This document shows, piece after piece, positions 23,183-32,419 of a DNA stretch of 54,366 bases. The stretch's first letter is position 1. Every line of letters starts with the position of its first letter. This DNA is from Desulfobacteraceae bacterium (GTDB lineage: Bacteria > Desulfobacterota > Desulfobacteria > Desulfobacterales > Desulfolunaceae). The DNA is taken from assembly GCA_013619155.1 (NCBI GenBank), contig JABXKT010000006.1, positions 1 through 54,366 on the forward strand. Direction: 5' to 3'. Under the pieces are notes generated by a model. It had not been told where the DNA came from. It searched no databases and was given only the letters and a program-made list of their open reading frames with translations. A program made the translations under genes and the position numbers.

Positions 23183-24703
23183 TCACCGATAATCTTTGTA
23201 CTGAATGCCATACTTCTGCGCTTTGTAAGAAAATTTTCTCACCGTGGTCCCCAGCATCTCCGACGAGGCGGTGATATTACCCCGTGTATTCTTCAAGGCA
23301 TCGATGATCATCTCCCGTTCCAGGTTAGCTGTCGCCTCTTCCAGGGTTTTGGCCGGAAGGGTTCCAGACTCGGTGCCCGTCTGTAGGGTGGGGGGAAGAT
23401 GGTAGCCATGAATCACCCCTTCATTGCAGAGGAGAACGGCGCGCTCAATGCTGTTCTCCAGCTCACGGACATTGCCGGGCCAGTGGTAACTCATCAGCAT
23501 ATCGATACCCGGTGTGGAGATGCGACGAATCTCCTTATCATTTTCTCGGGCATATTTTTCTAGGAAATGGTCGGCCAGGAGGAGAATATCCGTTTTACGC
23601 TCCTTCAAGGGGGGGAGAAAGATGGGGAAGACGTTGAGGCGATAGTAGAGATCGCCCCGAAAACTGCCATCGGAGACGGCCTGTTCCAGATTTTTATTGG
23701 TGGCGGCGATAATACGCACATCACTCTTGATGGTCCGGTGCCCCCCGACGCGCTCAAATTCCTTCTCCTGCAGGGCCCGGAGCAGTTTGACCTGAACATC
23801 CAAACTAATAGAGCCAATCTCATCCAAAAAGAGGGTACCCTTGTGAGCCAGCTCAAACTTCCCGTGTTTTTGGCTCACCGCACCGGTAAATGACCCCTTT
23901 TCATGGCCAAAGAGCTCACTTTCGATAAGATTTTCTGGAAGGGCCGCGCAGTTGACCTTGATGAAGGGGTGTTTGGCCCGGTTGGAGTTGTAGTGAATGG
24001 AGTTGGCCACAAGCTCCTTACCCGTCCCACTGCCTCCCCTGACCAAGACCGTGGCGGTGCTCTTGCACACCTGGGAGATCATCTGATACACCTCACGCAT
24101 CTTATTGGAGTTACCAATAATATTGGTGAAGCTGTATTTATTCTCCAGTTCTGTGCGTAGGCGGGTGTTCTCCTCTTTCAACTTCTCCTTCTCTCGGTTG
24201 ATCTTCTCGAGATTAATCACATGGGTAGCGATCATGGTGGCCACCACGGAGAGGATCTCGGTACCCTGGGTGAGGGGAAAATCCTTTTCAAAAGGACGAT
24301 CCACACTCAAGGCCCCAATGACCGTCTTCCCCTTCTTTACGGGGACACAAAAAAAAGAGTACTCCACCCCGCTGTGCTTCCGTGAGGCGGTACGATCCAG
24401 AAAAAGAGGCTCCTCACTGATCTTGGGAATGGAGACCGGGTCGCCTTTTTCAAAGACACTGCCGGTAATTCCCTCGCCAGGCCGATACTTGCCTTTGCGC
24501 ATGGCGGTTTTGGAGAGTCCATGGGCCACCTCAATGCTGATTTCATTGCGCCGTAGATTCAGAAGCGTGATGGTACCGCGTTCCATATCCATCCCCTCTT
24601 CGAGGATATTCAACACATTGTACAGGGCATTTTTGAGGTCGCGGTGCTCGTGAAGGGCGTTACTGATTTCAAAGAAGAGTCTCGTCTCGTTCAGGCGTTT
24701 CAT
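23183..24703 (-). CDS. Sigma-54-dependent activator, NifA-like (GAF-AAA+-Fis)
   Basis: This 506-residue activator has an N-terminal GAF domain (about 10-160; [20 protein letters not shown] is NifA-like) and a coiled linker. An AAA+ domain carries Walker A GGSGTGKE, the intact sigma-54 loop GSFTGA, Walker [10 protein letters not shown] and the arginine-finger region [19 protein letters not shown] Fis-type helix-turn-helix ends the chain ([20 protein letters not shown]). It has the NifA layout, but no nitrogenase genes are in the window, so the target regulon is open. I chose ATG 24703 with GGGAG five bases upstream; GTG 24733 is in frame but lacks a site. The Walker A first residue is G where most family members have GE. 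Confidence 0.9.
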   Translation of the reverse strand: MKRLNETRLFFEISNALHEHRDLKNALYNVLNILEEGMDMERGTITLLNLRRNEISIEVAHGLSKTAMRKGKYRPGEGITGSVFEKGDPVSIPKISEEPLFLDRTASRKHSGVEYSFFCVPVKKGKTVIGALSVDRPFEKDFPLTQGTEILSVVATMIATHVINLEKINREKEKLKEENTRLRTELENKYSFTNIIGNSNKMREVYQMISQVCKSTATVLVRGGSGTGKELVANSIHYNSNRAKHPFIKVNCAALPENLIESELFGHEKGSFTGAVSQKHGKFELAHKGTLFLDEIGSISLDVQVKLLRALQEKEFERVGGHRTIKSDVRIIAATNKNLEQAVSDGSFRGDLYYRLNVFPIFLPPLKERKTDILLLADHFLEKYARENDKEIRRISTPGIDMLMSYHWPGNVRELENSIERAVLLCNEGVIHGYHLPPTLQTGTESGTLPAKTLEEATANLEREMIIDALKNTRGNITASSEMLGTTVRKFSYKAQKYGIQYKDYR

Positions 24704-25315
24704 GCCGTCTCCCAAAGGCTCTGGAATGGTCACCCCCCCAAAATATGCAAAGAAACATCTGCATCATGAGCGCATGAGAGGGCTTCGATCGGTAGAGATC
24801 CCCCTACCGTCACAGGGTGATGGACAACATAGGGCGAGTCCGTCTCTCGCATGCTTCCATAGGGTCAGTGATAGGGAAAAATAAAGGGGATAGCAACAAA
24901 TTTGTAATATTTTACGGCGGGAGTTCCCTTAACCCCGTAAGGGACGTTTAAAATCCCAGAAACACAAGGGCTATAAAATAGAAATAGCGCATGATTCGAA
25001 GGTATTACAGGCGTCCCACTCATGATGTAGCCTGGGTAGGAACGGGAAACCACCCCGTGCGAGAGAGCCCCCGACGATTATTCAAAAATAGAAAGATCCC
25101 CTGGGAAGATTTTGGTTCCTTTTTCGGATATGATATAAAATATCTGATATATTACAATATTCCCTTTCCTCACTGCATGGATTGAAAAGAGGCAGAAGCA
25201 GTGATACCGTGGATCAAGAACATCCCCAGGACTATAATCTGCCACGCGTGGTTGGAAACAGAGGATTATAAAGCCCCTTTTCAGACCAAACATCATCAAC
25301 GAAGGCTCTTTTTTC
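24704..25315. other. Gene-free stretch between the NifA-like gene and dinB
   Basis: This is about 610 bp with no convincing coding frame. Small inverted repeats are present, for example CCCGTAAGGG-like sequence near 24935 and the GGTAGGAACGGG / CACCCCGTGC region near 25030-25060. I recognise no RNA family or promoter with confidence. Confidence 0.4.
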
Positions 25316-26506
25316 ATGATTCTTCACCTCGATATGGATGCTTTTTTTGCCTCTGTGGCCCTTCAGGACAACCCGATGCTGCGCGGCACCCCGTTGGTCG
25401 TCTCCGGCCACTCTCCCCGGTCGGTGGTGGCGGCAGCCTGCTATGAGGCCCGGCGCTACGGCATCCACTCGGCCATGCCCCTCTTTCAGGCACTCACGCT
25501 CTGCCCCCACCTTCAGGTCGTCCCTATCCAGCGCCAGCGTTATAAGGAGATCTCTGGCCAGGTCTTTGCCATCTGTCGGGAGTACACCCCCCTCGTAGAG
25601 CAGATATCCATCGATGAGGGATATCTTGATGTCACAGGATGTGAAAGGCTCTTCGGCACCCCAGAGGTCATCGCCACAACCCTTAAAGATCATGTGAAAA
25701 GGGAGACCGGACTCACCGCCAGTATCGGAGTGGCCCCATTAAAATGTGTGGCTAAGATCGCCTCGGATCTCAACAAACCCGATGGCATCTTTGTGGTGAC
25801 CCAGGAAAATCTGGATGCCTTTCTAAAAGATCTCCCCCTGGGGCGAATTCCGGGGGTAGGCCAACGCACCCTGGCCCGGCTCCAGGAAATGGGACTCTCC
25901 ACCCTGGGTGATCTCCGGAACTTCCCCGAATCGGCTCTCATAAAGAAGATGGGACATACCGGGGTCCGCCTCATGGCCCTGGCCCATGGGCAGGAGACAG
26001 GGCGAGTCTCCCCAGAGCCCTATGAGTCCAAGAGCATCAGCTGTGAATCCACCCTGGAAAAAGATACCACCGACCCCCAGTCTATCCGCATCCGCATCCT
26101 CGCCCAGGCCGATGAGGTGGCCAGAGAGCTTCGCCGAAAAGGGCTCTTTGCCAGACGAATCACCTTAAAACTCACCTTTGCCGACTTTCGCTCCGTCACC
26201 CGTCAAACCACACGAAACTGTCCCACCCACCTCTCCGGATGCATCTATGATGAGGCCATCACACTCTTTGATGCCCTATGGCGGGGAGAGCGCATCCGGC
26301 TCTTAGGTGTGGGCTGCGCTCTCCTCAGCCATAAGGCCCCAATCCTCGCCACCCAGTTGGAGCTCTTTCCCGCCATCCCGGAGGAGACGGCCTTAGACAC
26401 AGAGTGGGAAAAGGTGGAAAAAAGTGTGGATGCCATCTGTAAAAAATTTGGGAAAGACGCCGTGACCCGCGCCCAGCTCACACGAAAAGAGGATAATACA
26501 CAATGA
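25316..26506 (+). CDS. dinB: DNA polymerase IV (Y-family, DinB)
   Basis: Pol IV is an error-prone translesion polymerase. The 396-residue protein starts with the catalytic LDMDAFFASV. It has SIDEGYLDVTG with the second pair of catalytic acids (G where most family members have A) and the thumb motif GIGVAPLKCVAKIASDLNKPDG, then LPLGRIPGVGQRT. A little-finger domain (about 230-345) follows, and the C-terminal tail includes QLELF, resembling a beta-clamp binding motif. Length and motifs are normal. The start is ATG 25316 with GAAGG upstream. Its last four bases overlap the next small gene (ATGA), so both are one transcript. I do not see a clear LexA box upstream. Confidence 0.96.
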   Translation: MILHLDMDAFFASVALQDNPMLRGTPLVVSGHSPRSVVAAACYEARRYGIHSAMPLFQALTLCPHLQVVPIQRQRYKEISGQVFAICREYTPLVEQISIDEGYLDVTGCERLFGTPEVIATTLKDHVKRETGLTASIGVAPLKCVAKIASDLNKPDGIFVVTQENLDAFLKDLPLGRIPGVGQRTLARLQEMGLSTLGDLRNFPESALIKKMGHTGVRLMALAHGQETGRVSPEPYESKSISCESTLEKDTTDPQSIRIRILAQADEVARELRRKGLFARRITLKLTFADFRSVTRQTTRNCPTHLSGCIYDEAITLFDALWRGERIRLLGVGCALLSHKAPILATQLELFPAIPEETALDTEWEKVEKSVDAICKKFGKDAVTRAQLTRKEDNTQ

Positions 26507-26730
26507 ACCCATGGCACCCTCTCACAGAACAGGATCCCCCGACGCGTCCTGAGAAAAAAACCCCACTCACCCCACGGCTAGAGGCCCTGATCTCATTTTT
26601 TAAATCCTTGGAGAATCGAACGTGCCCGGAGCCGGGAAGTACCCCCCCGCATTTGGTGGAACAGAGCGAAGAGGACTATCAGAAAGAGCAGGCCGAATGG
26701 CTGGCCCGCATAAAGAAGGGGAAGAGGTAA
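26503..26730 (+). CDS. Small conserved-looking protein of unknown function, coupled to dinB
   Basis: This 75-residue soluble protein has a proline-rich first third, then a helical segment LEALISFFKSLENRTCPEPG, and ends in a charged helix EEDYQKEQAEWLARIKKGKR. Its ATG overlaps the dinB stop in ATGA, the arrangement of translational coupling, and the codon choice matches its neighbours, so I take it as a real gene. I recognise no domain. A role with Pol IV is possible but only inferred from linkage. Confidence 0.65.
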   Translation: MNPWHPLTEQDPPTRPEKKTPLTPRLEALISFFKSLENRTCPEPGSTPPHLVEQSEEDYQKEQAEWLARIKKGKR

Positions 26731-26805
26731 AAGGATAAGGGCCGGATCAAAAATAAAACATACAAAAAGCGATGCCTTCTAATGGTCAAAGTGACCAGAA
26801 AAAGG

Positions 26806-26956
26806 GCCTCCGGCGGCCAGGGAATAGATCCCCTGGACCCCAAATGAGTGGCCATGACGGGCCAAAGGCCCGTCATGGCCACTATGAAAGCCTGTTTGGC
26901 AATCCCATCTCATAAAAATTGGCAAACGGTTGGCGCCCAGCAGGGCTGCCGGAGGC
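26806..26956. repeat. TIR-bounded intergenic repeat, copy 2
   Basis: The element begins GCCTCCGGCGGCC (26806-26818) and ends GGCTGCCGGAGGC (26944-26956), a 13-bp inverted repeat with one mismatch. Next to the left end is an inverted CCAGGG / CCCTGG pair. The centre contains a second perfect palindrome, ATGACGGGCC / GGCCCGTCAT, which copy 1 lacks. Confidence 0.6.
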
Positions 26957-27067
26957 TAAACTCTGGCCGCATGGCCTCCGGTGGCGAAGCCACTTCGGCA
27001 AAAACACCTCGAAAGCAGGTGACCGCTATGATTTGCCAGAGTCCTAAAGCGCCTTTCATTTCCAAAT

Positions 27068-27109
27068 AAAAAAGGGTGTATCGCCAACCGCGCGATACAC
27101 CCTTTTTTT
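27068..27109 (-). terminator. Terminator of the EMO-etfBA operon
   Basis: AAAAAAGGGTGTATCG pairs with CGATACACCCTTTTTT around a nine-base loop, with U tracts in both directions. A second hairpin (GCGGG/CCCGC flanked by AAGAGAG/CTCTCTT, 27117-27146) sits right at the etfA stop. Confidence 0.88.
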
Positions 27110-27144
27110 AGATCATAAAGAGAGCGGGAAGTCCCGCGGCTCTC

Positions 27145-28095
27145 TTAGAGATCGCCCAAGGCTTCGGTGAGTTCAGGAATGAACTCAAGGATGTCTGCGA
27201 CGATGCCCACGTTCGCCACCTGGAAGATGGGAGCGTTTTCATTCTTGTTGATGGCGATAACAAAGCCACCTTTGATACCACCCATGTGCTGGAAGGAGCC
27301 ACTGATACCACACGCCATGTAAACCTTAGGCTTAACGGTGCAACCAGAGGTCCCTACCTGACGTGAAGGCTCAAGCCACTTGGCATCAACGATGGGACGT
27401 GAGCAGGAGACTTCGGCTCCGGCACCCATGGCTTTGGCCAGTTCATGAGCGATCTCAATATTGTCTTCTTCTTCGATACCGCGACCGATGGATACGAGGA
27501 GGTCGGCTTTGGTGATATCCACATCACCCGCCTCAGGCTCTACGATCTCAATAAAGGTACGCTTGGCGCTCATATCACCGGCTGCAGCGGCTTCAACACT
27601 TCCGCCAGCGGCCTTGGACTCATCGGGTGCGAAAGTGCCGGGACGTAAGGTCACCACGGCGCCATCGGCAGCATCCACGTCTACGTGGGTGTTGACCTCA
27701 CCGCCAAACTCCTGACGAATGGTCTTGAGGGTGGTGCCGTCTGCTTCGAGACCGATAATATCGGAAACGTACGCCGCATCCATCTTAATGGAGAGGCCGG
27801 GGGCGCAGTCCATAGCAAAGGTGTTGTTGGCGAAAAGAACCACAGATCCTTTGGGGATGATAGTGACGAGGGCTTTTCGAACCACTTCCGCGTTGGGATA
27901 GGCCAGAGCGGCATCGTCTACTTTAATGACTTTCGGAAAGATCTGAGCGGCGGCGTCGGCCACGGCATCGATGCCGGAGCCTGTGACGATGGCTGTTACA
28001 TCATCGCCAACAGCTTTTGCAGCCACGACCAGTTCCATTGCAGAATCATCAAGAACCCCATCGTTATGTACCAAATATGCAAATACCTGTGCCAT
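27145..28095 (-). CDS. etfA: Electron transfer flavoprotein alpha subunit
   Basis: The 316-residue EtfA holds FAD and pairs with EtfB to accept electrons from acyl-CoA dehydrogenases and related enzymes. The N-terminal ETF fold starts AQVFAYLVHNDGVLDDSAMELV. The C-terminal FAD domain has the signatures SRPIVDAKWLEPSRQVGTSG and KPKVYMACGISGSFQHMGG, then AINKNENAPIFQVANVGIV. Its ATG overlaps the etfB stop in TAATG. The protein is acidic and alanine-rich in the middle (about 160-185). It is last in the operon with the membrane oxidoreductase, so electrons probably pass to the quinone pool. Confidence 0.96.
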   Translation of the reverse strand: MAQVFAYLVHNDGVLDDSAMELVVAAKAVGDDVTAIVTGSGIDAVADAAAQIFPKVIKVDDAALAYPNAEVVRKALVTIIPKGSVVLFANNTFAMDCAPGLSIKMDAAYVSDIIGLEADGTTLKTIRQEFGGEVNTHVDVDAADGAVVTLRPGTFAPDESKAAGGSVEAAAAGDMSAKRTFIEIVEPEAGDVDITKADLLVSIGRGIEEEDNIEIAHELAKAMGAGAEVSCSRPIVDAKWLEPSRQVGTSGCTVKPKVYMACGISGSFQHMGGIKGGFVIAINKNENAPIFQVANVGIVADILEFIPELTEALGDL

Positions 28096-28883
28096 TACTG
28101 CAGCCCTCCATTCGCTTTGAGGATTTCGATGAGTTTGGCGATAATCTCGGAATCGCTGCCCTCGAGCATTTCAGCACCATCGCCAGATTCGGGAACGAAG
28201 TAGTCTACCTTCTTCGCCTTAACGCCAGCCTCTCCAACTGTTGCGGCATCCACACCCAAATCAGCAGCGCTGAGTTCGGGAATTTCCACCCCAGAGACCT
28301 GACGGATACCACGAATACCCACGTAACGGGGTTCGTTGATACCAGTCTGGATAGAGAGAACGCACGGCAGATCGATACTGTTCATCTCCTGGTTGCCACC
28401 TTCAATCTCACGACTGACGGTCAGCTTGCCCTCACCCAGTTCAACCTTGTTAACCAAGGAGGCATAGGGGTAATCAAGCATGGCGGCGAGCATACCACCA
28501 ACAGCGGCACCCCCTTCGTCAGCCTGGGCACCGGTGAGAACCAGATCATAATTGCCTTTGGCAACGCATCCTTTAAGAATGGTGGCAACACCCTTGGCGT
28601 CAGAGCCTTCGAAGGCATCGTCGTTCAGGAGGATACCCTTGGCAGCACCCATGGCCATTTCGCGACGGAGTACTTCATCAGACTCGTCATCGCCCACGGT
28701 AACCACGGTAACACTACCGCCAACCTTATCAACAATCTGGATGGCTTCTTCGACTGCGTAGTTGTCCCATTCGTTAACGGAGAAAACCAGGTCGTCGCGC
28801 TCGATGTCGTTGCCTTCGGCGTTCATTTCGATCTCGTTTTCAGCCGAGTCGGGAACTCTTTTGACACATACTAAGATTTCCAT
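28095..28883 (-). CDS. etfB: Electron transfer flavoprotein beta subunit
   Basis: The 262-residue EtfB begins MEILVCVKRVPDSAENEIE and contains the nucleotide-binding segment VVTVGDDESDEVLRREMAMGA. The family recognition region DLVLTGAQADEGGAAVGGMLA follows, then the signature region beginning LPCVLSIQTGINEPRY. The ribosome site AGAGGAA precedes ATG 28883. It lies between the membrane oxidoreductase gene (142 bp upstream, with a strong hairpin between) and etfA (one-base overlap). The sequence alone does not show electron bifurcation: no extra Fe-S or partner dehydrogenase gene is adjacent, so I read it as a conventional ETF. Confidence 0.96.
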   Translation of the reverse strand: MEILVCVKRVPDSAENEIEMNAEGNDIERDDLVFSVNEWDNYAVEEAIQIVDKVGGSVTVVTVGDDESDEVLRREMAMGAAKGILLNDDAFEGSDAKGVATILKGCVAKGNYDLVLTGAQADEGGAAVGGMLAAMLDYPYASLVNKVELGEGKLTVSREIEGGNQEMNSIDLPCVLSIQTGINEPRYVGIRGIRQVSGVEIPELSAADLGVDAATVGEAGVKAKKVDYFVPESGDGAEMLEGSDSEIIAKLIEILKANGGLQ

Positions 28884-28938
28884 GTTATTCCTCTCAAAAA
28901 GTTAATAGACACCCGAATTTTCAATCTTTTATCTGGTA

Positions 28939-28964
28939 GCCCCGGGCAAATAAAGGCCCGGGGC
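28939..28964 (-). other. Intercistronic GC hairpin between the EMO and etfB genes
   Basis: GCCCCGGGC / GCCCGGGGC is a perfect 9-bp stem with an 8-base loop and no U tract. It may protect or process the mRNA rather than end transcription. Confidence 0.55.
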
Positions 28965-29025
28965 GAGATAGAGGCTCGATTACATTATCGATGGAAGCGG
29001 CAGAGCCGTCTTTCCATATGGGTGA

Positions 29026-31092
29026 TTATCTTTCCATGTGCTGCTCGATGAGTTCGGTCAGCTCAATGGCTTCCAGCTGATCATCGAGTCCAGCAACCTT
29101 GATGGCATCTTCCATGTTGACCATACAAAACGGGCAGGCACAGACGATGACATTGGCACCGGCTTCATGGGCCATCTGAACCCTTAAGACGGCCATGCGT
29201 TCCTCTTCATGGGGCTCATAGAAGAGCATGAGACCCCCGCCACTGCAGCAGAGGGAGCGATCTCGGTTCTTCTTCATCTCCACCATCTGAAGACCAGGAA
29301 TTGCAGCCATGGCGTCACGGGGATCATCATAGATGCCGTTGTGACGGCCGAGGTAGCAAGGATCGTGATAAGTGTAAATCTTGGTAGAATCTTGGACGGA
29401 TTTTAGCTTGATCGTGCCATCCTTGATCTTCCGAACGATCACCTCGGAGATGTGCTCTACGGGAAGCTCCAGTTCGGGGTAATCGTTTTTAAGGGCGTTG
29501 TACGCGTGGGGGTCAGAGGCGATGATCTTCTTGGCCCCAGACTCATTGATGGCTGTGATGTTCTGATCTTTCAGCTGCTGAAAGAGCATCTCCTCACCGA
29601 AACGAACCACCTCGTTCCCACTATCTTTCTCCTGCTTGCCGAGGATGAAGAAATCCTCATGGGCGGCATCCAGAATTTTAGACGTGCACTTGGCGATGTT
29701 GATCATGCGGTCGTCGTAGCTGGTGATCGAGTCGACAAAGTAGAGTGAGTCGGCGCTGTCCCCATTTTCCATGATTTTTACGCTGCACTCGGCGGCAAAC
29801 TCTTTGTCTTTGGCCCAGTCCGCACGTTTCTTCTCGACTTTTCCCCATGGGTTGCCACGCTTGCCGAGGGCCTTCATGGGTTTCTGGAGACTCTGGGGCA
29901 CCTCGCCTTCGTCCACGAGGCCTCGACGTAGATCGACAATCTTATCGATGTACTCAATACCCAAGGGGCACTCCTGCTCACAGGCACCACAGGTGGTGCA
30001 GGACCAGATCTCATCGGCGGTGTAGATAGACCCAACCAGGGGCTGGCTCTTCAGCATATCCCCTTTTAAAGGATAGTTCTTAAACATGAGGTCCCTGGCT
30101 TTAATGGTAATAAAGCGCGGGGACAAGGGGCGTCCCACCAGGTTGGCAGGGCACTGATCGGAACATCGCCCACAGTCGGCACATGTGTAGAAGTCCAACA
30201 TATGCTTCCAGGTAAAATCCTCAATCTTCTTCACACCAAAAGAGGTCAGATCATCCAGCCCTTCGGCTGTGATGCCGTAGACCACAGGCTTGATATTGCC
30301 ACGCTGAACACGCATGAAGAGCACGTTGAACAGAGAGGTAATGACGTGAAAGTGTTTCCCCAGGGGAAGGAAGCAGAGGAAGAAGAAAAAGAGAGTATCA
30401 TGGGCGTAGTAGGCCACCACATGAAGGAACTGAAGCAGGCCGTGGGGTGCACTGGCAAAGAGCTTGGAGAGGCCCCAAGCCAGAGTCAGAGGCGCCAGGA
30501 ACGCGTCATGACCAGCAGCCACAAGAACGGCTTCGAAGAGGCTCTCGGTGAGCATAAGCCCCATGATGATGCAGCATACGAAGACCGCTTCGGAGGTATG
30601 ATCATGACCATACTTCTCGGGCACTGCATAACGAGCCGGTCTGAAGACACCACGTCGTATGGCTGCCACAAAACAGGCGAGGAAAACGATGGTGGCCGCG
30701 TAATCTTTCACCACGGTGTAGACCGCCCCGATAGGCTGGTCTGCACCAAAACCGGGAAGGGCAAAATCCGGAAACATTCCGATAACCACAAGGGAGCAGG
30801 TGCGGAGCGCCAGGGTCATGAATCCGAAGAAGATCATGATGTGGAGCACACCGGCAAACATGTAGCGGGGCTGTTTGATCTGCCCCAGCCAAACGATGAG
30901 AACGTTTAAGAGTCGCGCCGGAATTGTTGAAAACCGGCTGTTGTCAGGCGCAGCCTTGACGAGGGGTGCCAGGCGTTTTGCGATAATGTAGGCAAAGAGG
31001 CCCACACCGACAATCACATAGAGAAACGAAATCAGCCATCCTGGGATAAATCCCAAAATCATTGAATGGGCAGGTGAAATAAGATGTTCCAT
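29026..31092 (-). CDS. Membrane ETF:(mena)quinone oxidoreductase (EMO), Fe-S protein with CCG domains
   Basis: This 688-residue protein combines an N-terminal membrane part like the gamma subunit of nitrate reductase (about 1-270, six or so helices with heme-ligand type histidines) with a cytoplasmic part. The cytoplasmic part has two [4Fe-4S] motifs, CADCGRCSDQCP (about 305) and CTTCGACEQECP (about 363), and a heterodisulfide-reductase-like C-terminus with CYLGRHN and LCCSGGG (about 612). Proteins with this layout next to etfBA take electrons from reduced ETF to menaquinone, for example in fatty and aromatic acid oxidation. ATG 31092 has GGGAAAG upstream. It is the first gene of the operon EMO-etfB-etfA. 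Confidence 0.9.
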   Translation of the reverse strand: MEHLISPAHSMILGFIPGWLISFLYVIVGVGLFAYIIAKRLAPLVKAAPDNSRFSTIPARLLNVLIVWLGQIKQPRYMFAGVLHIMIFFGFMTLALRTCSLVVIGMFPDFALPGFGADQPIGAVYTVVKDYAATIVFLACFVAAIRRGVFRPARYAVPEKYGHDHTSEAVFVCCIIMGLMLTESLFEAVLVAAGHDAFLAPLTLAWGLSKLFASAPHGLLQFLHVVAYYAHDTLFFFFLCFLPLGKHFHVITSLFNVLFMRVQRGNIKPVVYGITAEGLDDLTSFGVKKIEDFTWKHMLDFYTCADCGRCSDQCPANLVGRPLSPRFITIKARDLMFKNYPLKGDMLKSQPLVGSIYTADEIWSCTTCGACEQECPLGIEYIDKIVDLRRGLVDEGEVPQSLQKPMKALGKRGNPWGKVEKKRADWAKDKEFAAECSVKIMENGDSADSLYFVDSITSYDDRMINIAKCTSKILDAAHEDFFILGKQEKDSGNEVVRFGEEMLFQQLKDQNITAINESGAKKIIASDPHAYNALKNDYPELELPVEHISEVIVRKIKDGTIKLKSVQDSTKIYTYHDPCYLGRHNGIYDDPRDAMAAIPGLQMVEMKKNRDRSLCCSGGGLMLFYEPHEEERMAVLRVQMAHEAGANVIVCACPFCMVNMEDAIKVAGLDDQLEAIELTELIEQHMER

Positions 31093-31139
31093 ACTTAGCT
31101 TTCCCTCTCTCCCTTAGTTTAAATGATACAATATCCTCA

Positions 31140-31164
31140 AATGGTGCAAGTAATGCACACCATT
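31140..31164. promoter_or_regulatory. Dyad upstream of the EMO-etfBA operon
   Basis: AATGGTG (31140-31146) and CACCATT (31158-31164) form a perfect inverted repeat, with TGCA on each inner side. It lies 48-72 bp before the EMO start and on the minus strand covers a TTGCAC that could be a -35 followed by TATCAT, so it may be an operator. Confidence 0.4.
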
Positions 31165-31746
31165 TTACTCCATAATAAAAATGAATAACTCTTCAAGAGT
31201 AAGTTACAAACGAAGTTCCGTCAAGTAAAAAAGCTTTATTCCATTTTAATTGTAGGCATTCCTGGTATTCCACGAACCTTGCCCTGATTAGCTTCGAGTC
31301 TTTTGAGTAACCATAACACTCCGCTTTTTAGACCACAAGAATAAGTCAAATATTCCCTTCTTTAAATAGAGACAAAGACAATATTTTTAGCATTGACTCC
31401 ATATTAAATAAGATATTTAAGAAAAAATATGGGGATCTATACAGTGCCTATAGGCGCAGAAAAATCATCGCATCCCCCCCCGTCTAAAATTCAAAACGAA
31501 GAGGGGAGAGGGACTATACCCATTCATTGGGTTTCATATTTTTTAAAAAATAGGCTTCGAAAGGAATGAATATATCCTCAGGCCTTCATGGAAAAAAATG
31601 AGGGCGCCATAACGAGGGGGAGAAGGAAGGGAGGGGGAAGAGAGGGGAGCGAGCCGCCTCACCGGGAGACGACACACATCACACCCTCTCATTGGCTTGC
31701 GACTCCGTCTCAAATCGACCCCATGGGCCGAGACGGGCCCTTAAAA
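31165..31746. other. Gene-free stretch between the etf operon and the TetR gene
   Basis: This is about 580 bp, AT-rich to about 31600 then GC-rich. It contains scattered GAATGA/TCATTC half sites (around 31182, 31521 and 31563) that loosely resemble the operator at 32402, but none is a full match. I see no gene. Confidence 0.35.
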
Positions 31747-32334
31747 TCATCGAGAGTGGGTGATACCATGCATGCAAAGATCCACCAGAGGATCTGCCAT
31801 GGAGGCCAGATCATATCGCCCTCCGGCAAGGACCCAGGTGTTGATCACCTCCTCGACGGCACCCAATATGAATCGCTTCACCAGGCCAAGATAGAGATCC
31901 TTGCGCATGCATCCCTCCTCCTGCCCCGTCTCTACGATCTCCCCGATGAGATCCCGATATTGCTTAGAGATCTGGTTGACCTGCTCGGTTAAGGCGGCAC
32001 ATTTTCTCACCTGGCGGGATTCGGCATGAAAGACCACGGCCAGTTCCTTATTCTCCTGAAACGCCTGCAGCTGGGCTCGGATCAATGTACGTAACTTCTC
32101 TTCGGAGTGATCACAATGGGCGACGGCATCGTAAAACTGATCAAAAATCTCCGTGGCCCGAAAGGAGAATATCTGCAAGAGCAGATCCTCCTTATTTTTA
32201 AAATAGAGATAGATCGTGCCATCGGCAACGCCGGCTTCCCGAGCGATCTGTGCCACAGTGGTCTTATAGTACCCTTGTGTAGCAAAGACGGTAATAGCCG
32301 CTTCAAGAATGAGGTGGTGCTTCTCTGATTTCAT
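31747..32334 (-). CDS. TetR/AcrR-family regulator, probable fatty-acid (FadR-Bacillus type) regulator
   Basis: This 195-residue repressor has an N-terminal TetR helix-turn-helix (about 8-55; AITVFATQGYYKTTVAQIAREAG then IYLYFKNKEDLL). A helical ligand/dimer domain follows with RAQLQAFQENKELAVVF and QVRKCAALTEQVNQISKQYRDLI, which resembles Bacillus FadR and its relatives. These bind long-chain acyl-CoA and derepress beta-oxidation genes. Its own upstream region has an almost ideal FadR-type operator (32402-32419), and the ETF operon lies 650 bp further on, so control of fatty-acid electron transfer genes is likely but inferred. Confidence 0.85.
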   Translation of the reverse strand: MKSEKHHLILEAAITVFATQGYYKTTVAQIAREAGVADGTIYLYFKNKEDLLLQIFSFRATEIFDQFYDAVAHCDHSEEKLRTLIRAQLQAFQENKELAVVFHAESRQVRKCAALTEQVNQISKQYRDLIGEIVETGQEEGCMRKDLYLGLVKRFILGAVEEVINTWVLAGGRYDLASMADPLVDLCMHGITHSR

Positions 32335-32401
32335 ACGGTTCCTATCGATCTGCCTGGGGATGAGAAAGGGAGAAGAGGGACCCGAGAGCCCTCGGCGACT
32401 G

Positions 32402-32419
32402 TGAATGAATACTCATTCA
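32402..32419. promoter_or_regulatory. FadR-type operator upstream of the TetR gene
   Basis: TGAATGA-ATAC-TCATTCA is a perfect 7-bp inverted repeat matching the published Bacillus subtilis FadR box pattern TGAATGA-N4-TCATTCA. It sits immediately downstream of the predicted -10, at the transcription start. Confidence 0.75.

Noticed and set aside
28017-28874. A 285-codon plus-strand frame over etfB
   Set aside because: It is antisense to a textbook etfB; the His/Gly/Asn-rich product is typical of a shadow frame.
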